In this document: positions 6,294 to 13,700 of the stretch, piece by piece
How the letters are laid out: each line of letters opens with the position of its first letter
Numbering within the stretch: position 1 is the stretch's first letter
Assembly (NCBI GenBank): GCA_007131745.1
Contig: SLPX01000176.1
Location: 1 to 13,730, forward strand
DNA from: Myxococcales bacterium
GTDB taxonomy: Bacteria; Myxococcota; Polyangia; HGW-17; SLPX01
Direction of reading: 5' to 3'
DNA length: 13,730 bases
The notes under the pieces: generated by a model
What the model was told of the DNA's origin: nothing
The model's database searches: none
Seen by the model: the letters and a program-made list of their open reading frames with translations, nothing else
Program-made: the position numbers and the translations under genes

Positions 6294-8462
6294 ATGGTTT
6301 TTTGCGCGTTTATTAATCGATTGTTTATCAGAGTAAGGAAACAGAAATTTTCTTCCGCTGTTTTGATTATCGGGGTGTTTTTGCTGGTTGTCTCAGGGGG
6401 CTGTCCTTCCACGGAAGAAACAGAGCTTTGCCCGGGGGATCCACGCTGTATTTGTGATGAAGACGTGTGCGGTTTGTGTGGCGACGGGGTTTGCGAACCA
6501 CCGGAGAATTGTTTGAATTGCAGCAAGGATTGTGGGGAATGTCCGATCGAGTGTGGGGACGGCCTGTGTGTGCCGCCCGAGGAGGATTGTTTCAACTGCC
6601 CCGAGGATTGCGGGGAGTGTCCTGTCGAGTGCGGGGACGGGCTCTGTGTGCCGCCCGAGGAGGATTGCATCACTTGCCCTCAGGATTGCGGGATCTGCCC
6701 CGTGGGCTGCGGCGACGGGATATGCGGACAGGACGAGAGCTGTCATACCTGCCCCGAGGATTGCGGGGAATGTCCTCCGAACTGTGGTGACGGATGGTGC
6801 AGGGAAGACGAGGGGGAGAACTGTTCGAATTGCCCCGAGGACTGTGGTGTGTGTCCCATATATTGCGGGGACGGGCTTTGCCGGCCCATGTTTGCCGAGC
6901 ACTGCGCGAATTGTCCCGAGGATTGCGGGGAGTGCGGTCCTGGAAGCGGATGTGAAGCGGTGGATACGCCCGGGTGCGACGGGTGCGAGTGTCTGGGTTG
7001 CGTGTGCGCTGCTGATCCGTTTTGTTGCATTTCGCAGTGGGATGAAACCTGTGTAAGTCTTTGCATTGCCTGCGGTGGGGAATGCGGTCCTACTTGCGGT
7101 GATGGGATATGTGACGAAGACGAGGATTGTCGGAGTTGCCCTTTTGATTGCGGTGTTTGCCCCGCGGAATGCGGAAACGGCGTGTGCGAGCCGGAGGCCG
7201 GGGAACACTGCGGGAGTTGTCCGTCGGATTGCGGCGAGTGCGGGGATTCGGACGGCTGCATGGTGACAAGTGAGCCGGGTTGCGACGATTGCGAGTGTTT
7301 GGAGTGTGTTTGTGAGGAGGATCCTTATTGCTGTATTGTTTCCTGGGACGAGACGTGTGTGGATCGCTGTGGTTTATGCGGCGTGGAGTGTCCGCCCGCG
7401 TGTGGTGACGGTTATTGTGACCCCGGAGCGGGAGAGCATTGCGGAAGTTGTCCCGAGGATTGCGGCGAGTGTGGTTTTTGCGGTGACGGGCTTTGTAGGC
7501 CGGAGGACGGGGAGGATTGTTTTTCGTGTGAAGAGGATTGCGGTCCGTGCCCGGTGGATTGCGGAGATGGTTTTTGCGACCCGTGGAGCGGGGAGGGATG
7601 CCATACTTGCGAGGAGGATTGTGGACCGTGCGGCCCCTCGGACGGCTGTGCGGTTTCAGTGGATCCGGGATGTGAACAGTGTGATTGCAAAATCTGCGTG
7701 TGCGCTCTGGATCCGTTTTGCTGCAGTGTTGCCTGGGATATCCATTGCGTGGCCGCGTGTAATGCATGGTGCGGTCAGGACTGCCGGGGACCCAATTGCG
7801 GAGACGGGGTATGCGACCCCGTGGAGGGGGAAAACTGCGGCACGTGTCCCGAGGATTGCGGCGTTTGTGGATACTGCGGAGACGGAGTTTGCAGCCCCGG
7901 AGATGGAGAAGACTGCATTACATGTCCCGAGGATTGCGGCGTGTGCGGTTGGTGCGGAGACGGGATTTGTGATGTGGATCTGGGCGAGGATTGCAACACT
8001 TGTGAAGAGGATTGCGGAACATGCTACAGGTGCGGAAACGGCATCTGTGAAATAGAATTGGGGGAGAATGCTGTAATTTGTCCTGAGGATTGTTTTTGCG
8101 GCGATGGGGTTTGCGACCGTTCTTCCGGGGAGAACGCGTTTTCATGTCCGGCCGATTGTTATTGCGGAAACGGGGTTTGCGAACCCGAGGACTTTGAAGA
8201 CAAAAACAATTGTCCACAGGATTGTTTTTGCGGCGATGGTTTATGCAGATGGGAGGATGGAGAGCATTGCCTGTCGTGTCCCGAGGATTGCGGGGAATGT
8301 GACGGAAGCGGCGACGGTTGCATCGCTACTCCCGGGGAAAAAGGGTGTGACGGCTGTTCCTGCCTGGAGTGCGTATGCGATCTCTTACCGGAATGCTGTG
8401 CGGTTGAATGGGATGAGGATTGCGTAGAGGCTTGTACCTTGAAATGCGGGCAGGAGTGCTGA
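6294..8462 (+). CDS. Extremely cysteine-rich modular lipoprotein (18 CGDG modules plus four CC-x3-WD units)
   Basis: 722 aa, probable surface lipoprotein. The signal segment carries basic residues 13-18, a hydrophobic core 22-33 and a lipobox-like V-S-G-G-C (Cys37). By hand count the mature chain has about 155 Cys in 686 residues. Two module types are seen. The short one is CGDG-x-C, then a Pro/Glu-rich stretch, C-x2-C-P-x-D-C-G-x-C, usually about 22-26 aa. The long one is about 45 aa with PGC-x2-C-x-C-x2-C-x-C, then FCC-x3-WD-x2-C-V-x2-C. Order from residue 62: six short, long, two short, long, three short, long, seven short, long, ending at the C terminus. The protein is very acidic, so Ca2+ binding is conceivable. 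Both motif types recur in secreted proteins of deltaproteobacteria and planctomycetes, in my experience of such sequences. The ribosome binding site is weak (AGG at 6284-6286). No catalytic motif is seen. Confidence 0.93.
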   Translation: MVFCAFINRLFIRVRKQKFSSAVLIIGVFLLVVSGGCPSTEETELCPGDPRCICDEDVCGLCGDGVCEPPENCLNCSKDCGECPIECGDGLCVPPEEDCFNCPEDCGECPVECGDGLCVPPEEDCITCPQDCGICPVGCGDGICGQDESCHTCPEDCGECPPNCGDGWCREDEGENCSNCPEDCGVCPIYCGDGLCRPMFAEHCANCPEDCGECGPGSGCEAVDTPGCDGCECLGCVCAADPFCCISQWDETCVSLCIACGGECGPTCGDGICDEDEDCRSCPFDCGVCPAECGNGVCEPEAGEHCGSCPSDCGECGDSDGCMVTSEPGCDDCECLECVCEEDPYCCIVSWDETCVDRCGLCGVECPPACGDGYCDPGAGEHCGSCPEDCGECGFCGDGLCRPEDGEDCFSCEEDCGPCPVDCGDGFCDPWSGEGCHTCEEDCGPCGPSDGCAVSVDPGCEQCDCKICVCALDPFCCSVAWDIHCVAACNAWCGQDCRGPNCGDGVCDPVEGENCGTCPEDCGVCGYCGDGVCSPGDGEDCITCPEDCGVCGWCGDGICDVDLGEDCNTCEEDCGTCYRCGNGICEIELGENAVICPEDCFCGDGVCDRSSGENAFSCPADCYCGNGVCEPEDFEDKNNCPQDCFCGDGLCRWEDGEHCLSCPEDCGECDGSGDGCIATPGEKGCDGCSCLECVCDLLPECCAVEWDEDCVEACTLKCGQEC
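6477..8459 (+). repeat. Array of short CGDG and long CC-x3-WD cysteine modules
   Basis: The protein-level repeat covers residues of about 62-722 of the gene-6 lipoprotein. The four long units lie at 6951-7085, 7257-7391, 7647-7784 and 8319-8459; 18 short modules fill the rest. Modules 2 and 3 (from about 6552 and 6630, period 78 bp) are most alike in DNA. Others are diverged but share the recurrent CCGAGGATTGCGG string. Modules 15-17 (8031-8228) are a shorter four-Cys version. Confidence 0.9.
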
Positions 8463-8495
8463 ATCGTGGACTGAAGCGTGGAACCAACCTTTGCC

Positions 8496-9383
8496 TCAGG
8501 CGTCACACTCTGTTACGAGACTATAGACCTTGGGCGAGGTAGGCTCCTTCCCCATGGGTTCCAGCACGAAGATCGGAGCATTCTTCCAGGGTAACTGATA
8601 CTCTGGAAAGTACATGAAATTTTCTACTTTCAAGAGGAATTCATCGGTCTTGTCCTCTCGCGTCACCGTGACCATACGATGTCCCGAGTCCGTTCCTGCA
8701 TGTTTGGTAATCACGTAGGTCGCCGTAATCGTACGCCACCCCACTTCTCCCGTCTCTTCATCGTAAGTGTGCTCTCCCCATAAGGCTTTTCCTTCCGGTC
8801 CGAAATTTACTTCCACGGAATACCCATACGCTCCCACCGATCGGGCCCAGAAAGTCAAACCCTCCTCGAAAAACTCTTCCACGCCGCGCCAATTCTGCCA
8901 AATCGAATCCTTGATGACCAGAAGCTCCCCCGTCAAACTCCGATACGTCAATGATTCCGCCAACACCTCCCGGAGCGGCGCGGCCCAAGGACTCGTCCGA
9001 ATCACGGTGCGAAACGCACTACAGGTCATCACCGCGCGCGATGCGTCATCCGCAATATCCCAAAGAAATCCTGTCTCACTCTCGCACACACCGTGGTTCA
9101 ACCTTTCTTTCGAAGCATCCACCGCGCGCACGTAGTACACAAGGGCTTCTCCATACGCATCTCCACAAGAAACCTCTGCCTGTTCGGCGGTGTCTTCCTC
9201 CAGGTCCGGAATCGGCTCGGCATCGTCTTCGAAGCTGTCGCACTTGCCCCCTTGGCATCCTGGAAGGGCTTCTTGATCGTTTTCAATGTTTTCTTCATGG
9301 TCCATTGCACAGGCGGGAATCATCGCTGAACTCACTCCAAGCAAAAGAATGAGAGCCGATATGCTATATCTTTTCGTATTCAT
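8496..9383 (-). CDS. Lipoprotein of unknown function
   Basis: 295 aa from ATG at 9383-9381. That start is preferred to upstream in-frame codons because GGAGAG (9395-9390) lies 6 nt away and a clean signal sequence follows. Residues 4-24 form a basic-then-hydrophobic signal ending in M-I-P-A-C (Cys25, probable lipidation). Residues 27-70 are very acidic, with a short G-C-Q-G-G-K-C-D motif around residue 42. The globular part (about 75-295) has an alpha-helical first half with CGDAYGEALVYYVRAVDAS and FLWDIADDASRAV, then a beta-rich second half with YGYSVEVNFG and RMVTVTRED strands. I recognise no family or catalytic motif. It converges on the Cys-rich gene with a 33-bp gap and is separated by 238 bp from the TPR-PEGA gene upstream, so it may have its own promoter. 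Confidence 0.8.
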   Translation of the reverse strand: MNTKRYSISALILLLGVSSAMIPACAMDHEENIENDQEALPGCQGGKCDSFEDDAEPIPDLEEDTAEQAEVSCGDAYGEALVYYVRAVDASKERLNHGVCESETGFLWDIADDASRAVMTCSAFRTVIRTSPWAAPLREVLAESLTYRSLTGELLVIKDSIWQNWRGVEEFFEEGLTFWARSVGAYGYSVEVNFGPEGKALWGEHTYDEETGEVGWRTITATYVITKHAGTDSGHRMVTVTREDKTDEFLLKVENFMYFPEYQLPWKNAPIFVLEPMGKEPTSPKVYSLVTECDA

Positions 9384-9484
9384 GGCTTTCTCTCCAGGAT
9401 TGGGTAAAACACCTACTGATTCTCCACCGGATAATGCAACCAGCATGCCATAAGTTCTGCAGCTTTGCTTTTTTGCTGAATCAG

Positions 9485-9506
9485 CTCAATATTATTGAGT
9501 TTTTTT
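9485..9506 (+). terminator. Possible weak intrinsic terminator in plus orientation
   Basis: CTCAAT (9485-9490), a 3-nt ATT loop and ATTGAG (9494-9499) form a perfect 6-bp stem followed by seven T (9500-9506). The stem is A/T-rich and short, so it would be weak. It faces plus-strand transcription although the genes on both sides are on the minus strand; it could stop antisense readthrough from the convergent Cys-rich gene. The rest of the 238-bp gap (9384-9621) holds no gene or clear promoter that I can see. Confidence 0.35.
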
Positions 9507-9621
9507 GCAGGTTGTGTCGTTGGCAAGAAAAAAAGAAGACTTTGGATCCGGTATCTTTACTTTCCGGTGGCAAAAAGACTTGGCAGCCGGTAAATCAGGC
9601 CGGGTTCGCTTATGAGGTTTT

Positions 9622-10686
9622 TCAGAAGCGGATTTCGACTCCCGCTCCGTGGGGTTGCACTTTAGGATCAGTGCTTTTGCGGTCTGCTTCGGTTTCAGTA
9701 AAGCTGACCCGTTTTTTCCTTACGATCCAGAGAATCGTCGCAGTCACCGCGACCGCGCCCGATGCTCCCATGAGAACTTGCCCGGCTATTTGTTGATTGA
9801 TTGCACGGCGTTCCAGGTTCGTGTCATACGTAAACGGACGGGCTCTTCCGAATTCCAAGATTTGCCTATCGATATCGCTTTGAATATCATCGATATGCTG
9901 TCGTCCCTGTACAACGAGTGCAATGCCCGAGGCGAGCAATCCTCCCGCCGCAAGGGTCACTGATGCCGGCAAAGCCCAGTGATATCGATTCACTGTTTTG
10001 TATCTCACCACGTCGGCGAAATCGGTCATAACTATTTCGATTCTCGCTCTCGTGCCCGGTTCAAGCCGGATCTGCTCGGAATAAGGAATTTTCCCCGACA
10101 ATGTAGCGGAAATCATGTGGGTGCCCGGTCCAAGGGTCACCGCCTGTTCCAGAGGCGCTGTGCCTATCGGTCTTCCGTTTACGAATACTCTGGCACCATT
10201 GTCATTGGATACAATTAGAATCTGAGCCAACTGACCCATGAGCTCCATGTATCGATCTGTGGCCTGCCTGTATCGTTCCGGGGTTATGGGCTCCGGCCCG
10301 TACCTCAATACCTCTCTGAATTTTTCAGCGGATTCCAGCGGGCGGGCGAGGTAACCCAGGGTTACGGCGATATTGAACAGGACTCGGGGATGAGGCCACA
10401 TCGAGTACGCTTGTTCGTAGTCTTGCAAGGCATCGTCGTGGCGCCTCTGTTCAAATCTTTCGTTGGCACGGTGAAAGATTGCTCTTGCTTTTTCCCGGAT
10501 GTCTTCAGGTGTTTCTTCCTGGTATTGCTTGTCTTGAGGGGGAAGTGGAACGGTGAACTTCGTGGTCTCGACCACGGGTTTCTCTTCCGCTTCGCCCGTT
10601 GTATCAGCCCCTACGGTTCCGGCCGAAAACACCGTCGACAGGAGTCCCACGAAAAATACCGTTTTCAGGTGCATTTTCAGTCTCAT
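9622..10686 (-). CDS. TPR and PEGA domain protein, probable partner of the upstream kinase
   Basis: 354 aa from ATG 10686-10684, preceded by AAGGAG (10704-10699) with a longish 12-nt spacer. An alternative is Met5 of the same frame; an extended in-frame start at 10890 would overlap the kinase gene heavily and is unlikely. Order: signal peptide (1-27, ending T-V-G-A), polar linker, helical TPR-like region (about 60-130, with FHRANERFEQRRHDDALQDY and VLFNIAVTLGYLARPLESAE) and a PEGA domain (about 150-215, with GARVFVNGRPIGTAPL and GPGTHMISA). Two hydrophobic segments follow, one near ALPASVTLAAGGLLASGIALV and one near VLMGASGAVAVTATILWIV. PEGA domains are surface- or envelope-associated, and TPR-PEGA proteins often neighbour Ser/Thr kinases in myxobacterial-type genomes. 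It starts 19 bp after the kinase stop, so an operon is very likely. Envelope sensing or scaffolding is inferred. Confidence 0.88.
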   Translation of the reverse strand: MRLKMHLKTVFFVGLLSTVFSAGTVGADTTGEAEEKPVVETTKFTVPLPPQDKQYQEETPEDIREKARAIFHRANERFEQRRHDDALQDYEQAYSMWPHPRVLFNIAVTLGYLARPLESAEKFREVLRYGPEPITPERYRQATDRYMELMGQLAQILIVSNDNGARVFVNGRPIGTAPLEQAVTLGPGTHMISATLSGKIPYSEQIRLEPGTRARIEIVMTDFADVVRYKTVNRYHWALPASVTLAAGGLLASGIALVVQGRQHIDDIQSDIDRQILEFGRARPFTYDTNLERRAINQQIAGQVLMGASGAVAVTATILWIVRKKRVSFTETEADRKSTDPKVQPHGAGVEIRF

Positions 10687-10705
10687 TTTGGGCAGAATCT
10701 CCTTT

Positions 10706-13700
10706 TCAAGGTGATAACGACGAAGTGGGCTGAGCATCCTCATCCGGAGGAAGCTTCTGTATGATTTTGCTTCGCAGCGCGAGAAGTCTTTGTACCCGCA
10801 ACCGCTCCCTTTCCAGCATTGTTTCCAATTCCTTCTGCGCGCTTTCGGCCGCCATTCGGGCGCGTTTTTCAGCGGCCGCGGAAAGCTCAACTTGTCGCGC
10901 CGCCTGCTGTGCCCGGGCCGTGGCCGCCTGTGCCCGGCTTCTTTCCCGCCTGGCGTGATCCAGCGCTCTGCTCAACTGAGCATAGCTTTGCTCCAGGGCG
11001 GCCTGCGCTTCCTGCTCTCTTTTGCGGGTCGCCTGCAATTCGGTCAGCCGTCGACTCGCTTCAGCTTCAGCTTTCTGAGCGCGTTCGGTTTCTTTTGCCA
11101 GCTGCTTCATCTGTTCGCGCACCCTGGCTTCAGCTTTTGATGCGCGGTCGGCCTCCCGGGTAGCCAGGTTCGCCTTTTCGATGGCTGTTTGCTCCGCTCG
11201 CCGGATGGTTAAAAGAGAAACGATTGCGCCCAATGTGACGAGGGCCATGGCCACGATCGCCACGGCCACGAGAATTCTTTTTCTTCGGGCTGCGCGATCG
11301 TCCAGCCGGAACGCTGCCGTCAAGAAAGCTTCTTCCAGTGGGGTCAAGATCGCCTGGGAACGCTTTCTCCACAGTCTCGCTTCGTCTACCGCGTCGCCTG
11401 TCCACAAAAGTCCTGTGGGGCGTCCCCTGGTATCCCACTGTCTCGCCGCTTCCCTCAACTGGGAAAGCATGGCCGCGTCTTCATGACCTTCATCCAGCCA
11501 GCGGCGCAGAGTTTGCCAACGATTTATCAGGGATTCATGGACGATTTCCACCCTTGATTCATCCGAGTCTTCTCCCAGCGATTGAACCACGACCAAGCGG
11601 GCTTCCGTCAAGATGCTGATGATACGCTCCGCATCTCTCACTCGTGTGAACAATCCCTTTATTTCAGCGGTGGAGACAACGGCCCGCGTTCCTTCCGGAG
11701 TTACAAGGCGCTGGAACAATGCCTTTGTTGCCGACCTATCCTGCGGAGGCATTGCCTGGACAACTGCGTCCGCGTGCCGGACCAGAGCGCCTTCCACTCC
11801 ACCCATCTGTGCGTAGGCCTCTCGAGTGAGAAGACGGCGGTCTTTATCCCTGCTCTCCCAGAGTTTTTGTGCAGCGAACTGCAAAAGCGGGAGGGCAGCG
11901 GTTTCGTGTTCAAGGCTCTTTACCATTTCGTCGACGAGACTTGGATCGTCGAAAGCAAAACCCGCCAGTTCCGCGGGCTTGAGAATGGCATCGCTCAAAC
12001 CTTCGGAAGTCGGCTGTTGAAGGATTGTCAAATCTCGTGTGATGCTTTCCATTAGAGCGCGGTTTTCCGCCACCCTGTCCAGGAAGTCGGACCGCATCGA
12101 CATCACAACGCGTACGGGAGTAGAAGGATCCACTGCGACTCCAGCGATTGCAGTAGCAAAGCGCTGTCGGGTTTCGTTGTCTTCGACGAGTGTGAACAGT
12201 TCCTCGAATTGATCGATGTAGACCATGACGGGACGGGAATGTGATCTCGCCCTCGCCCTGAGCAAAGCGCCCAACCGACCGGGTTCCTCCATGAGTTGGC
12301 CGGCCAGGGCTGATTCTTCTTTTGCTGCTTCCACGACCGATTCTACATTGGAATTGCCGGTCGATGACCCCATGAGCACCGACCCGGCGACCGCGGAAAA
12401 GGGCTCTCGGCCCGGGCGGCAGACGATGATGTCCCAGTCCCTTGTTCTGCCCGATCGCAAAGTGGGGATGACACCAGCCCGGACAAAAGATGATTTTCCG
12501 GCCCCGGACGGTCCGATGACCGCAAGGGTCGGGCGATCCTTGAGCTTTGCAATGAATTGCGAGATCTCCGCATCCCTTCCGAAAAACCGGTTTGCATCGT
12601 TTTCCGTAAACGGAGCCAGACCGGGGTAGGGGTTCTGATCTTCCTTGAGCATCTGCCTTCCCGCGGCCGGGCGAACGATAAGGCTTTCCAGTTCGGTCAG
12701 GAGTTGAGCGGCTGTATTGATTCGGCTCTTCTTCTTTTTCTGGAGGCACTTGGAAACGACCTTGGCGACTTGTTCGGGTATGGTGGGGACCAATTCCCGG
12801 ATTGAACGCACCGGTTCGTTGAGCCGAGCTATGTTGTGCATTATCACTTCAGTGGACCGGCTGCCGAATGGATGCTCGCCCGCGATCATCTGGAAGAGAA
12901 TTACGCCGACCGCCCAAATGTCGGTTTGATGATCAACGTGTCCGAGTCCCCATTGTTCGGGCGACATGAACGCATAAGTGCCCATGATCATCCCGGCCCG
13001 GGTGAGATCGTGATCCCCGTCGTGGAGCCGTTTCTTTTTCGAGCCATCGAGGGATTCGACCTTGGATACAGAAGATATATCGGATATATCGGAAAGCCCT
13101 CCTTGTTCCACCGCTTCTTTGACCTTCAGCTTCATGACCTTTTTCATGTCCTGCTGATCGTCGATCGATGCTTCGGAATCAAAGAGTTTGGCCAGTCCGA
13201 AATCGAGCACTTTCACTCCGCCGTTTTTGAGGAGGAATATATTGTCGGGTTTCAGATCCCTGTGAATAATGCCGGCCTTGTGCGCTTCTACGAGTGCCTT
13301 GGCCACCGGAATCATTATCTGGAGGGCTTGTGTGTAACTCATCCGTCGCCGCTTCATGCGGTGAGAGAGTTCCTCTCCGTCAAGAAATTCCAGCACGAGG
13401 TATTGGGTTCCCGCGTAGTCTCCCGCGTCGTGGATGGTCACGATATTTTCGTGGTTGAACTGGGCTGTGGCCCTGGCTTCCGCCAGAAATCTTTCCCTGA
13501 ACTCTTGTTTGCGACTAGCTTTCTTATGCAGGAATTTGATGGCGACCCTGCGGCCCAGGCTCGTATCGTATGCCTCCCACACGGTGCCCATGCCGCCTCG
13601 TCCCAACCGCCGGATCAACTCGTACTTCAGCACCATTGTACCGGCTTTTAGTTGCAATTCGTCCGGCGCAGCATCCGGAGTTCTGGGACGGGTCCGAGGC

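Noticed and set aside
6393..8217. Long alternative-frame and minus-strand open frames across the second Cys-rich gene
   Set aside because: TGC/TGT-rich modular DNA removes stop codons from other frames; the products are repetitive and biased, consistent with shadows.
9384..9446. N-terminal extension of the minus-strand lipoprotein to 9446
   Set aside because: The signal peptide and a well placed GGAGAG ribosome binding site support the start at 9383.
9434..9963. Plus-strand open frames opposite the TPR-PEGA gene and its downstream gap
   Set aside because: No ribosome binding site, no recognisable domain, and mostly antisense to a gene with clear TPR and PEGA features.
10687..10890. N-terminal extension of the TPR-PEGA protein to the in-frame ATG at 10890
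   Set aside because: The added residues are Arg/Trp/Cys-rich with no domain, overlap the kinase coding region, and would bury a good signal peptide that begins at 10686.
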